NCBI GenBank assembly: GCA_948146395.1
Contig: OX411555.1
Location: 39,387,065 to 39,451,064, forward strand
Direction: 5' to 3'
From: Fragum whitleyi
Taxonomy: Eukaryota > Mollusca > Bivalvia > Cardiida > Cardiidae
DNA length: 64,000 nt
This document shows positions 22,454 through 34,300 of this stretch, piece after piece (position 1 is the stretch's first letter; the number at the start of each line of letters is the position of its first letter). Both the position numbers and the translations under genes were made by a program. The notes under the pieces are model-generated. The model searched no databases. It was not told where the DNA came from and saw only the letters and a list, made by a program, of their open reading frames with translations.

Positions 22454-22978
22454 ATAATTAATTTCCATCGAACGTAAAGGTATATCATATTTACGTGTGA
22501 AGTAATTGTATTTGCATTGCATTTCAGGTGACTTCACATTTGTAGTGTGATCCGGAAAGTGTGATTCTACGAAAATGTTTTTTATACTGACGAGAAAAAG
22601 AAATGCCAAACATTCTGTTTTCACTTTGCATTCTATTTGTATGGTCATTGTTCTCCGAGATTTTTTGCCAAATATCATATCCGTAAAAAGTCTCTGCAAA
22701 GATAGGGGTCTAACAGAAAACACATATTACAAAAAAGCTCACGAATATGACGAGGACCTTCAAAGCAATAATGTTTCGTGAACTATTCACAAAGTGTAAC
22801 AGTTCTACGCGAGGGATGATAAAACGTTTGCTGACTTTTGAAGCTGTATTCCTATTTTTGAACGAGTATTCAATTGCTATGCGGAGAACCATTTTGAACG
22901 TTTTATGCTCGTTTTATCTTGGAAGACGAGTAGAAGGCTTCCATTCAAAATATTGTCCGGAAACTCTCAAATAAACGA
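22454..22978. other. Unassigned DNA
   Basis: Overlapping short frames on both strands (about 60-116 codons) show no known domain. No repeat assignment. Confidence 0.45.
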
Positions 22979-22984
22979 CCCCCC

Positions 22985-23239
22985 CCCCTCGAAGAAGAAG
23001 GGATATAGTGCTTTGCACTTGTCGGTCGGTCGCCTGTCGGTCGGTCATTCCGACCGAAGACCATTTTGTTGTCCGTAGCATATCTCAAAAATGTGCAAGC
23101 TTGAATCATGAAACTTTATAGGTGTATAGATCTCGTTTAGGAGAAGTGCAGTGCAAAAGAACGGCAACTCTACTCATATTTTTTGAGTTATTGTCATGTG
23201 TTTATTGACAAAGAATAGGTCATTGACCTGGCCTTATGG
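22985..23239 (+). repeat. Dispersed repeat with (TCGG)n tract
   Basis: GAAGAAGGGATATAGTGC, CTTTGCACTTGTCGG, then TCGGTCGG runs and an inverted GACCGACAGG/CATTCCGACC segment, GTAGCATATCTCAAAAATG, TTGACCTGGCC. The layout recalls widespread bivalve repeats; memory only. Confidence 0.4.
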
Positions 23240-24238
23240 GGCATAAATGTTTTAAAAACAACTCTTCAACATTTCTTTTTAACGTCAGTATAAAACACTT
23301 CTTAACTAATTCCTTATATTATGAATTTATCAGAAAAGGATAAATGAACTATTTTCCTTTACAATGGTGCCTTCAAATTCAACGCTTTGGTATGCCACAC
23401 AATTTGTTATCCACAGCTTCAATATATCTGTAGATACGACTTTTGGCCGCTCTACGAAGGCTAGATAAACGTCAAAATACGTCACAAGGAAATCCGCGAA
23501 AACACCTGATAAATCGTCCTAAAATCTTTCGTATTTTTTTTAATGTTATGTGGAAACGTTAAATGTCGAAAGAATTTTTAGACAGTCTTAAATTTTCAAG
23601 GACCTTTTCAGGGAAAACATTTGGAATAAGTTCAATTGCAAAAGAAATGTTCCAAGGAAACAATAATTAACTTCATTAGCTTACTAAAACAAATTGTTCC
23701 TTTACCGACAATGTTCTCGTTCACTTAAACCTTTTGATTTGGCGGATCGCTAGCCCTCAACTCTGCTTTTCGTTAATGCTGAAATAAGGGTGCAAAATGC
23801 TTGCCAGTTATACCAAGCTTAATAATGATTGTTTTTATAGAGAATGTCGGTAATTGTGCGAGGTCAAAATTGTACCTCTAATGAGACTAAGAAAATGATT
23901 GGTTGGTAGGTTTCTTTCACCCAAAGTAGCGATCCGTCATTCATCAGACATGAATGCAAATAAAATAGAATCATTTGGTTTGAAAATCAAATCTCCATAT
24001 GATGACAGAAGAACAACATAGTCTTAATCCGCCTGTCTTGCAATTTATTCTAAGGATCTTTATTTGTTGCACTGGTATTGCATCCTAATTCCAACTCGAC
24101 ATTTGAACATGAATTATTGTACCCTAAAAACTTAATTTTTTATCACTACTTCGTTCTGTCAAAAGCTCTGCCCCACCTAGTGTCTCTCTTTTTTCGAAAT
24201 ATCAGTCATACAGGGAGATAATCCAGATGATTTCAGTT
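23240..24238. other. Repeat-free 3' flank of the receptor gene
   Basis: No member of the repeat families named here lies between 23240 and the receptor stop codon. Holds the candidate polyadenylation signals. Confidence 0.5.
24044..24064 (-). terminator. Candidate polyadenylation signals of the receptor gene
   Basis: Two AATAAA hexamers on the minus strand, at 24044-24049 and 24059-24064, lie about 175-195 nt past the receptor stop codon with no repeat between. AATAAA is frequent by chance in AT-rich DNA, so transcript data must decide. Confidence 0.4.
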
Positions 24239-25462
24239 TCATAAAGCGGTTATCTTTTCTTCCATAAGTGGGTGCTTAGAATCATGATTTGCCTTCGAGC
24301 CGTTTTCAATCCGACTCATTAAAAGCGTACTGGTGGTTGATCCGTTCTTAGATTTCTTCGGACTTCGGTAAAAGTCGTTTCTATCATCGTGTATGCACGG
24401 ACATGATTTTGGAAACAAAATCCTTTTAAAGGCATTACGAAATTCGGAATTAAAAATGCTATAAATAATTGGATTTAAGCACGAGTTGAAATATCCAAGC
24501 CAAGTCAGAATCTTGAACAGGATTGCTGGAGCACACTTGCAATAAGCTTCTACGAGATTGAGAATGAAAAACGGGAGCCAGCAAAACAGGAAGGTTCCCA
24601 TGATGATTCCGAGTGTCACAGCGGCTTTATGATCACTCAATCCAGACGATTGCTTCGCCTGAGATTCAGTTAGATGATTATGGACAAAAGTACTTTTTAT
24701 GCTTTTTACTTGTTCACGTGCGTACATATATAATTTGCAATAAATAGCAAGCATCACAATGCACGGGAAATAAAAACTAATAGAAGACGATACCAGAGCG
24801 TATGTTCCACTGATTTCTAGAATACACAAATCCGGGGGTACATCGTCGGATGCGTCAGGGCCCTTATGCCAGCCGACATGGATGGGTATGAAGGACAAGA
24901 TGATTGAAATGACCCACACTAAGGCGATTGCACACGCCACCTTCTTGGCGTTCATTAATCTTGCATATTTTAACGGATCTCTGATATGAATATACCTATC
25001 TAACGAAATCACACATAAATTCAAAATGGACGCAGTAGATCCCATAATATCCGAGGCTATCCAAATATTACAAAACACCGGGCCAAACATCCATTTATTG
25101 GCTACGTCATTGACAACGGCGAATGGCATCACAACAACGGACATCCACAAATCAGCGACGGCTAATGATACTATAAATAGATTATTGAGACGTTTTAACT
25201 TCCGGTCCGTGAATACTGCTATACAAACTAACGTATTTCCAGACACGGCTAAGAACACCATCAAACTCAATAACGTTCCAATAACAACTTGTTTGGCAAC
25301 ATTTTCTTCTTCAACTTGGACGTCATCTGGTTGTGAAATATTGCTGGCGTTTGTTTGCAACACCGTTGCGACGGTGGAAGTTTGAGTCGCAGTTGAACCA
25401 CCGAGTAAAGCCGACAAAGTGCTGACAGCACCTGCTCCAAGGACCGTATAGTTCGTTAGCAT
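24239..25462 (-). CDS. D1-like (DOP1-type) dopamine receptor, class A GPCR
   Basis: Predicted plasma-membrane biogenic-amine receptor of 407 residues in one exon. Visible landmarks: Ser/Thr-rich N-terminus with N-glycosylation sequons at N4, N38 and N41; TM1 about 58-82 with N76; TM2 about 94-118 with D104; TM3 about 129-151 with C131, amine-binding D138 and the DRY motif at 155-157; TM4 with W183; ECL2 C213, the likely disulfide partner of C131; TM5 about 219-243 with S225, S226 and S229 matching the catechol-binding serines; TM6 CWLPFF at 294-299; TM7 NPIIY at 330-334; C354 and C356 as likely palmitoylation sites. The short third intracellular loop and the SLDRYIHIRDPLKY stretch resemble arthropod DOP1 and vertebrate D1 receptors, which couple to Gs; the coupling is family knowledge. 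The ATG is the first after an in-frame TGA at 25481-25483. A beta-octopamine or serotonin receptor is less likely. An intronless coding region is common for D1 receptors. Confidence 0.93.
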   Translation of the reverse strand: MLTNYTVLGAGAVSTLSALLGGSTATQTSTVATVLQTNASNISQPDDVQVEEENVAKQVVIGTLLSLMVFLAVSGNTLVCIAVFTDRKLKRLNNLFIVSLAVADLWMSVVVMPFAVVNDVANKWMFGPVFCNIWIASDIMGSTASILNLCVISLDRYIHIRDPLKYARLMNAKKVACAIALVWVISIILSFIPIHVGWHKGPDASDDVPPDLCILEISGTYALVSSSISFYFPCIVMLAIYCKLYMYAREQVKSIKSTFVHNHLTESQAKQSSGLSDHKAAVTLGIIMGTFLFCWLPFFILNLVEAYCKCAPAILFKILTWLGYFNSCLNPIIYSIFNSEFRNAFKRILFPKSCPCIHDDRNDFYRSPKKSKNGSTTSTLLMSRIENGSKANHDSKHPLMEEKITAL

Positions 25463-25483
25463 GATCTTTGTTAAGTCGTGTCA

Positions 25484-26129
25484 GCTTTTCTTTATCATAA
25501 TTTTGCAACTGATATTTCCATAGGTATATTTTAATATCATTAAACACACATCATCTTATCACGTTAATCCATAAGTTTATAGAAAATATTTGTTGAAGAG
25601 TAATGGTTCGATTTTCTATTCCACACATAAATTTTATCACATACTCGATTGAATATTCTCCTCTTATATAAATTCAATTAAAACTGTGTATAAATTCCTT
25701 AACGGTAAAACACTCTTACTCTAGAGTTCCTCTCCCTCTTTTGCTTGTTTGTACTTAAGTGGTGGATTTCTAAATGTGCAGAATACCAAAAGTTTGATTG
25801 AAGAACCCTCGAATAACCGAACCAACCTGAAAATATACATAATAAAACATTTCACAAATGAAATAGTAAGGAACTTCTAGAAATATGACCACATTTGAAA
25901 ACGTGGAAACCCCTGGCTGAAATGAGCGGTCTTTACTAGTTTGGTGTACGGATCGCCAGACCCGTCCCACAAAATTAATTGACTGCCGATTCGGTAAAAG
26001 AAATGGTAAAATACATACTTTTAAAAAACAATTAAAGTCAAATAATTGCAGAATTCAATGGTTCTAACCACAACTTTAATCATATTAGATAAAGTTTGAT
26101 AAGAGTCGCCTATCATCGAAAACAGCCGA
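25484..26129. other. Repeat-free 5' flank of the receptor gene
   Basis: No repeat families detected. Likely position of the promoter and 5' untranslated region of the minus-strand receptor. Confidence 0.5.
25663..25670 (-). promoter_or_regulatory. Possible TATA element upstream of the receptor
   Basis: TATATAAG on the minus strand, about 200 nt upstream of the receptor ATG. No initiator or other core element is clear, and a spliced 5' untranslated exon cannot be excluded. Confidence 0.2.
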
Positions 26130-26183
26130 GCGTTCAGGATGACAAAACGTTGCAAACGTTCTGTCTATCTGAACGCAGGCCGG
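26130..26183. repeat. Family B deletion derivative
   Basis: CGTTCAGGATGACAAAACG, TTGCAAACG, then TCTGAACGCAGG: both ends of a short B element with the centre deleted. Confidence 0.65.
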
Positions 26184-26441
26184 TTCAAAATGGCAGAAAG
26201 CTACGACGGGACTCAGCAATTTACTTATGATATAAATGAACGATTTTACTGGCCATTTTTTCTTATTCATTTTTTCACTTAACAGCGGCGATATATCTCT
26301 TGACGGCTCGCCTCTGTTTACAATTAGCACCATTTGATCAATCGAAATGAATCATGCATTTATACGGTAAATGTTTTTTAAGCATCAAATCATCTGCAAC
26401 ATCATTGTAAAATATTTTCGCATATTAGTGACCTAAACGGC

Positions 26442-26471
26442 GTAACTACAGCTTATTGAAGCTGTAGTTAC
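26442..26471. repeat. Perfect 30-bp hairpin related to family O
   Basis: GTAACTACAGCTT and its complement AAGCTGTAGTTAC around ATTG. The same hairpin is in the O copy at 11588-11615; decayed versions lie at 49173-49199 and 61566-61596. Confidence 0.8.
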
Positions 26472-28204
26472 CACTTTAAGGCCAACCATAAATTATACAA
26501 CTTTTTGTTTAAATGGCATAGAACGATATATTTTGTAAACAATCGTTGTTTAAAATATCAGACAAAATGCCATCTCGGCGGATAGTGGAAGCGCCCAGTG
26601 ATTTGGACTTTCAATACCGGACGACGATTCTTTTCTTACCAAATTTAAAAGTGTTTGTAAAAAAAGGAAATAAAAACAAGATTAACGGGACATGCAAACA
26701 TTTCTCATTTAAAAGACTTCTAATTTTCTCGCAATATAATTATTATTTCAGATAAATAGGTAGTTAAATATTTACAAAGTTTTGGCTGTTTTGGGGTTAT
26801 TTTTTTTAATAAAAGTAAGATAACATAAAATCGTTTTTAGAGAAAAGGGAAAAATCGTTTTACTCTGATCCGTGCTTTATTTTTTTGTGCAGATTAAAAC
26901 AATTCTAATAATCATAGACGTGACATTGAGTATTAAATAGGTCGATATGGAAAACGAGTTACTTTTCCTTTTTTTGAAGGGGGAGGGGGTTGGTTCTTGA
27001 TTAGAGACACTAAGTTTTGCCTTGAAGAAACAGCTTGAAAACGTTTGAAGATAACGAGGAAACTGCTTGTTATAAGCGGTCACTTCATTGTAAGTAATTT
27101 GTCATTTTACAAAAACAACAACAATAACTACTACTACTTCAACTTCTACTATTACTACTATACTACTACTTCTACTACAAAAACAACAACAACAAAATTT
27201 GCATCCTCTTTAAATTTGAAGCAGTCTTAAATTTTATCTTATGATGAAGGGCTAAGAGGGTTGCCGTTAATTAGAGGTGCTAGATATTACTAAATCGACC
27301 GATAATGGAAAGAAAACATTCAATTTCGATTGTCTTGTTATCGATTGTTATCGATTGACCATCACTAGAAAGATTCTGTTGAACTTACATTTTTATCAAT
27401 AGTTAATAATTCATTTTATATATACGTTCTCATTACATAAACTTTTAATAGTCAATTTATCCAAAAATAACTGATTTTTTTCATCGCTACCCTCTATCTT
27501 ATTAATTCGTTTATATTTTTTATACCTCTGAATTCTCGGTTTTATGAAGAGAAAAAAGACCACGATTGAAAAATGGAAAATGCATTATTCCATTTTTTCT
27601 AATTTTTAAAAAAGTCACAGTGTGTTATTGAACAATTACTTCATCTAAATCGTACCATTTTGTGTTAACAATTAATACAGTTTTTTCCAAGGTAAAATCG
27701 AGTCCACAGATTTTCATAAAACAAAACATATGCGGTTATCTAATAATAACGGAATCTCTTACTTTCCATTAGTTATCATCCCAATATCTCACGTAATAAT
27801 TCATAATTTCCGACCGTTTTAAACTTTCTTTTCTATTCCAGCCCACTATTCCAGTGTCAACAAATATATGCGAACATTGATCGTTGAGAATTTTACTTAT
27901 ATTATTCCTCTACTGTTGACAAAAGCGGGTAGAATTCGCTGATCGTTTGCCACCTAAAAATGAGGGCTGTTTAATTGATTTATTGCACAAAACACCTTTA
28001 CAATTTTAAACGGCTGTTTATACCCCCACGTCGAAAGATAAAGATGGACGTCATCCGTCTTTCCGTTCGTCTGCCTCTCTGTGTTACTGATATGCGAAAG
28101 TCCGTAAGTCCGACTATCTTTAAATTTTTTCTATCTACACTTAACATTCAATAACTTCAAGCGTTTTGGGATGCAATGTTTATTTATTTTCATGATGATG
28201 CATT
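26472..28204. other. Intergenic DNA with short ACA/ACT repeats
   Basis: Trinucleotide tract (ACA/ACT) at 27111-27196 and three CGATTGTTAT-type units at 27327-27358. A GTCATCCGTCTTTCCGTTCG tract near 28049 may be the end of another H-type repeat. No gene. Confidence 0.5.
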
Positions 28205-28448
28205 GCATTTAAAAATATGTTATATAAGCCTGCCCATAACATTTCCAACAAGTTCCCACGTGCGCAACATTAAGACTCAGATCAGTCTATGCAGCCGCAC
28301 AGACTGATCAGAGTCTTCACTTCGCACTCAATGCATGGCGAGAGACCTAAAATCTCCGTCCACAGCCTACAGCCTAAGAATAAAATACGATGTGCTTGTC
28401 CAGGCTGCTCAGAGGTCAAACCATCGCTCATAAATAAATTGTTGGAAA
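28205..28448 (+). repeat. Family D element 5' of the microsatellite
   Basis: Hairpin ACTCAGATCAGTCTATG / GACTGATCAGAGTCTTC at 28274-28318, ending AAATTGTTGGAAATGTCA. Compare AATTTTTGGAAATGTCACGC at 31896-31915; the microsatellite begins exactly at the shared GTCA. Confidence 0.6.
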
Positions 28449-28449
28449 T

Positions 28450-29299
<850 letters not shown>

Positions 29300-29415
29300 T
29301 TAAAAATATCGAAATAATTTTACGCTGATCGGTCTGCGCGTGCTTTCAGAATATTAGATCATTGTCGATACTGTTTGCACTTTTCGGATAGCTAATTGTC
29401 GGTGAACGGGTCACA
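29300..29415 (+). repeat. Family C right-end fragment
   Basis: ACGCTGATCGGTCTGCGCG, ATTGTCGATACTG, TTGCACTTTTCGG, ending GGTGAACGGGTCACATA. Confidence 0.55.
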
Positions 29416-29970
29416 TACAAATAGAAAAAAAAAAATAAATAAACCAGTCCTGTATAAGCAATTTAAATAGGGCTTTCGTAATTTCATTATTTAATGCCAA
29501 ATAATCTAAAAAAAAAAAAAAAGCCGTCTGATTACATGTAACGTTCCAGGCGCAGTGCGTCGGATTCGCGACCAATTTTTCAGCCAATCAGAATGCACAT
29601 AATTTGAAAGACACAATAAAAAATAAATTAATGGGATCCGCTCCGGTCTTGAATTACTTCATAGGTCGTTGTCCCCCCTAAAATAGCCCGGTTAGAAAAA
29701 ATGATGTGCTCCTTTTGTCACATTATTTAATTGTTTAAATAGTAGTAAAGTGCTTAAAATTTTGTTCAGCTAAGTGCCAGACCTCTGTAACATTTCCTTC
29801 ATATTAAATGAATCTAGGTGAGAACTATTTTTTCTGAGAGCTTTTTACCGTTGATGGTGGTTCCCAAGTAAGGAAACTCTCTCGTACCAAGAGAATTTCG
29901 AGGGTGGTTGTGCGCCATGAAAAATTGTGAGAAAGTGAATCCCTCATGAAAGCATCTTCTGGGCATGGAT
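29416..29970. other. Intergenic DNA, nothing recognised
   Basis: A-rich runs at 29426-29445 and 29507-29522. No gene. Confidence 0.5.
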
Positions 29971-29971
29971 T

Positions 29972-30136
29972 TTAAGGTAGTGGACCCGTAATAGTTCCAC
30001 AACATTTCGGGACATATGATCTTTTACAATGTTGACCAAGGTTTCCTTATGAAAATCATTAGGAAACCTTGGTTAACACTGTTAAAGTTCATTACTTTTG
30101 AGACATTGCAAAACTATTATGGGTCCACTACCTTAA
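29972..30136. repeat. Family I palindrome flanked by TTAA
   Basis: TTAA, then GGTAGTGGACCCGTAATAG...CTATTATGGGTCCACTACC, then TTAA: a 165-bp interval. The centre AAGGTTTCC...GGAAACCTT folds back. TTAA on both sides is the piggyBac-type target signature. Confidence 0.85.
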
Positions 30137-30297
30137 GAACGAAGAATGTTCTTTAAGGCATGCTAAATTTTAGAGCCAAAATGACCTTTTTTGGGAAGCA
30201 ACGGACTGTAAAAATTTACTGTATAATGTAACACGGCCAAACAGACAGGGGTGGAACCATTACGCGATAACTAATTTGGGAATCAGTTCACTATCGT

Positions 30298-30736
30298 ACA
30301 GTTAATAACATCGTGAAATTGACATTCATCTCGATCAAAACCATTCTAAATCACTCATTCGGCGCTCCATTCATTCATTCCAAACACTCACTCATACCAT
30401 TCAAAAACGCTCAAACACATTTAAAATAAAGATTCAACAATGTCATTCAAAATAAAGATGGATTGAGAAAAATTGCGATTTCACTGAAACAATCCATATT
30501 AAAAGCGTCTAATAGGTTCTTGAAGAAAAAGGAAGCTAATTATAGAACTTGTATGCATATTTTATTCAAGGGAGGTAATCTATACCGCTAATTTTGTTCA
30601 TTCTGAACAAAATTTGCGATATTGGATTATCTCCCATTTTATTCACTCAAAACTCGCTCCACACACTCATTCAATTTCATTCCTAAAACAATCCAAAATC
30701 ATTCACCTTGTCAATATCACGGTGTTGTTAACTGTA
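30298..30736 (+). repeat. Family A element, reference copy
   Basis: TA, then a 435-bp body, then TA. Terminal repeats CAGTTAATAACATCGTG and CACGGTGTTGTTAACTG. The outer arms are not inverted: both carry the direct motif CATTCATTCC / TTCATTCC with CTCACTC words. The centre is a hairpin (30569-30636) with stems GGGAGGTAATC and GATTATCTCCC around ATTTTGTTCATTCTGAACAAAAT. TA flanks and CAGT ends point to a Tc1/mariner-type non-autonomous element. It lacks any transposase. Confidence 0.9.
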
Positions 30737-30851
30737 GAATATTTCAACCGCACTGTTCGATTGGGCATGCGGCGCATATTTGTCTGCCCATCATGTACAC
30801 ATAAAATTGTTGTAAATGTCACGCGTATGCTAATCTACTGGACCAACCAAT
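30737..30851 (+). repeat. Family D related fragment
   Basis: CCATCATGTACACATAAAATTG and TTGTAAATGTCACGCGTATGC match 5955-5995 and 31890-31920. Confidence 0.45.
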
Positions 30852-31669
30852 GACAAAAATGTTGCTGTAAGATAATATTGTCATTTTGGTCCCTTTTACG
30901 TTGACAAAACAAATACTTCCATCGATTCACGCCCCACAAAAGACCGGCGTTTGTTTTGCTCTCGAATGATTCTCATTTTTCAATACTGTTCAAATTTTAC
31001 CGGACACCCTCAACAAACATTGTGTATTGGAGAAAAGTAAACAGAAAAAGAGCAATATAAGCAGCAGTTTTAATCCTTATTATTGTCAGGAGTTTTTGAT
31101 GCGGCAGGGAGGGGCTTAAAATAGGTCGCTGAATTTCAGGTTGAGGAAATTCAGCTATTTTTGATATGATTGTAATTTTAACCACTACTGATACTTAGTC
31201 GACCCTTCTACTTTGGTATATAAACTCGTCAGCGGATTACCCTAATCCTCGTAACTTCAGTTTGAAAAAGCTGACTGTACGAGTTTTTAACCCAACCAAA
31301 AAATGTTCACATTTTCTAAGCTCGCGTATCCTTCTTGTTTTATTAAATACAGCGTATCTGCTTTGACGATAATTACCAGAAAAAATTTTGACGGGATCAA
31401 ATAAATTATTGAAAAGTAAATTTGCAAAATTACGTCACAGTTTAACCACATCCTGCCAGGCCAGGAAAAAAGAACACAGATTTTGTCCTTTTCGCGGTAA
31501 AAATCATTCTAACATATGCAGCCTGGCTAAGGCGAAATACAATTTTTCTTTTTTTCTATTGGCATCTTTTAGTAAGATACTCTTTATTTTGATTTACTGA
31601 CCATTATTTACGCGGTTTTATTTTTTTCCTGTAGACAAAAAGGCGACGAAGCAAATGCGTCATTTGTAA
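30852..31669. other. Intergenic DNA, nothing recognised
   Basis: No recognised gene or repeat family. Confidence 0.5.
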
Positions 31670-31930
31670 CCCGAAATGAGTTGGGCCTGTGCGTAAGATT
31701 TCCAACAATTTCAAATATGCCCAAAGCAAAGAATCAGTCCAGTCTGAGCATCCACACAGTCTAACCAGAGTCTTCACTTTGCGCTTAGTACATAGAATAG
31801 GTCTCAAAGTATCTGTAGACCATCCGGGTATCTTTATGTTTTATAGTTTGTGGCTGTCTATGCTACCTTATGTTTGTACCTCACTAACATTTAAAATTTT
31901 TGGAAATGTCACGCACAGGCTCATTTACGA
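31670..31930 (+). repeat. Family D element
   Basis: GTGCGTAAGATTTCC at the left, AGTCTGAGCATCCACACAGTC, AGAGTCTTCACTTTGCGC, then GGAAATGTCACGCACAGGC at the right. Confidence 0.55.
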
Positions 31931-31961
31931 TCAACATTACGATTTAAGAACGAACTAAGAA

Positions 31962-31995
31962 GCTGGGCACGGTTTACTAGACTTCTTACAAAAAA
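31962..31995. repeat. Family K end fragment
   Basis: CTGGGCACGGTTTACTAGAC and TTCTTAC match the left end of the K palindrome at 36283. Confidence 0.55.
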
Positions 31996-33479
31996 AAAAG
32001 ATGCCACAGAGGGCCTGTATCGCTCCACTGGCTTTAATATCTTTAGACTTTCATCAAATAAAGCTTGCTTTGAAGGAAAATAACACTTTGAAATCTATTT
32101 AGACCTATTTTATAATCATATACTGGGTCTAGCCCACATTGAACCAAAATACTCAATCACTATTAACCTGCATATCCTTTACCCATCTTATTAAAACATT
32201 AAGGTGATTGCAATAAATAGAACATTCTAAACACATTTATAGAAACAATTTAAGTAGAGGGTCATTCATGGAACATGCACACCAAGATTGATTTAAATTA
32301 ATTCAATTGATTGGGAGAAGATTTTTGAGATTTTCAAGTGAAAATTGGCTCTGCCCTGTAACACCCACATTTATGGGCCCATCAAAATTTCATGACCAAT
32401 TTAAGTAAAATTGCACCTAAGAAATGTCCATGCCTTGTTTATAAAATGCAAAAAAAGCCCCGCCCTGCCTAGCCCATATCAAGGGTGCAATCAAAATTTC
32501 TTGACCAATAAAAGAAAAGGGTTAACCAAGGAACATTCATGCAAAGTTTTGTGAGTTTGGCCCTTTTCTAGGTGAAAATAAGCCCCCATTTTGACCCCCT
32601 TGAAAGAGAAGTCTAAGGGTCAAAATGGGTTTCAGAACTCAAAATTTTCAATGTTGTATCTTGTATACTATTAAGAATTCTACTCATTTATTTTCCACTT
32701 TATATTATTATTAGAAAAAGTCAAATCACGCTGAAACCTAAACATTCTACTCACAATTGAATTGTCTGTTGTTTTGTCGCTTTCAGAATAAATTTTGACC
32801 CCTAGAATTTGATGGTTAAGGAGTCAATGACTCCTCAATTTCAAACATTAGCACGAGCCCTGATCATTTTTCAGTCATCAATAAATTAATCACAAACTTT
32901 CAGGTTTCTATATAAAGGGTCAAAACCCTGGCTTAGGGGTCAAACACGAGCCCTGAATGATAAGTCTTATATTACTAGATTAATAATTATAATGTTATTC
33001 ATTTGGTGAAAAAATCCCGCGATTCTCTGATGGTCCTTTTCGGCTTGATTTGGGACAATTGGTATTGAAGTGTCAAATGCAGAAGAAATTCAAAGATAAT
33101 TGTAAACGTTTAAAAATTCATTGAGACAGGATTGTATTCCGCTGCAAGAGATTATGTACATATTGAATAAAGATTTTGTTAGGATTGAAAGTCCGCATTT
33201 CTCAGTCTTTGTAAGCCGAACTAAGATCGATTTAATTTAAACGAGGTGTTTTTCCAATTCCATTCATTTATCATTTATTACGTATTTTATCGCTTTCAAT
33301 TCCAATATTCTTAATTGCTTCTCGAATTGCAAAATTGACAGGCATTTGTAATGCATTTGCATAATTTCTACATCAATGTAAAAGGACATAATGATAATGA
33401 TAATGAAAAGACGCTTAATAAAAGAAATCGTGTATGATACTGTTGTTAGTAGGGCGATGTATTTGAATGGTCAATCCTG
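31996..33479. other. Intergenic DNA with a diverged internal repeat
   Basis: 32265-32600 contains two loose repeats sharing GGAACATGCAC/GGAACATTCATGC and CATCAAAATTTC/AATCAAAATTTCTTGACCAA. 32600-32960 repeats AAGGGTCAAAA and CACGAGCCCTGA. 33016-33055 is a family C end fragment (CTGATGGTCCTTTTCGG). No gene. Confidence 0.5.
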
Positions 33480-33931
33480 TACAGTAAACAACATCGTGAA
33501 ATTGACAAGGTAAATGATTTTGGAATGATTAAGGAATGAAATTAAATGAGTGTGTAGAGCGAGTTTTGAAAGACTTTATTGGTAGGTAATAATTTATCAC
33601 AAATTTCGTTCAGGATGAACATAATTTGCGATATTGATTACCTCCCTTCAATAAAATAAGCATACCAGTTCTATACATAGCTTCCTATTTCTTCGAAAAC
33701 CTATGAGACGCTTACGATTAGAACTATGTTAATGAAATCGCGTTTTTTTCTTTCAAAATTTATTTTGAATGACGTTGATTTTTCTTGAATGGGGTTGCGC
33801 GTTTTGAATGGTTTGAGTGAGTGTTTGGAATGAATGAATGAATGAATGAATGAATGAATGGAGCGCTGAGTGAAGAATTTAGAATGATTTCGATTGAGGT
33901 GAAAGTCAATTTCACGATGTAACTAACTGTA
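33480..33931 (-). repeat. Family A element, minus copy
   Basis: TA at 33480-33481 and 33930-33931; CAGTAAACAACATCG left, CACGATGTAACTAACTG right. Left hairpin arm weakened (TTGGTAGGTAAT), right intact (ATTACCTCCCTT). A GAATGAATGAATGAATG run (33829-33861) has expanded within the outer arm. Confidence 0.9.
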
Positions 33932-34058
33932 TGTCTATTGGATATTTCTACTGATAATCCTATACCTGAATCTCCAAACCAGTAACCGAATTCGAATTTG
34001 CAGATTTTCGTATACATAAATCGTGAGAGAGAGTGAATTTAACAACAACAACAAAAAA

Positions 34059-34300
34059 ATGTGACACGTCACGCGAAAAGAGACCATCTGGGTAGTGCGT
34101 TAAGTGTCGACCCTAGTCAGACTGTGCGGATTGCGCAGACTGACTAGGGTCAACACTTTACGCACTTTGCTTATTTTATCTTCCCGCGAAAGAAATTTTG
34201 AAATTCGACCTCTGATTGATATGTGCTGGACACAATCTCTTTTTCAAATATTTATTTTACAGAGTTCCCAGATGGCGCTCCTTCGCGTGACTGGTCACAT
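34059..34300 (-). repeat. Family C element, minus copy
   Basis: GTGACACGTCACGCGAAAAG to CTTCGCGTGACTGGTCACA; hairpin ACCCTAGTCAGACTGTGCG / GCGCAGACTGACTAGGGT at 34110-34150. Confidence 0.85.

Noticed and set aside
22165..22488. Mirror-image frames on both strands with near-identical peptides
   Set aside because: By-product of the B palindrome.
25026..25385. 119-codon plus-strand frame antisense to the receptor
   Set aside because: Lies wholly over the receptor coding strand; a shadow frame.
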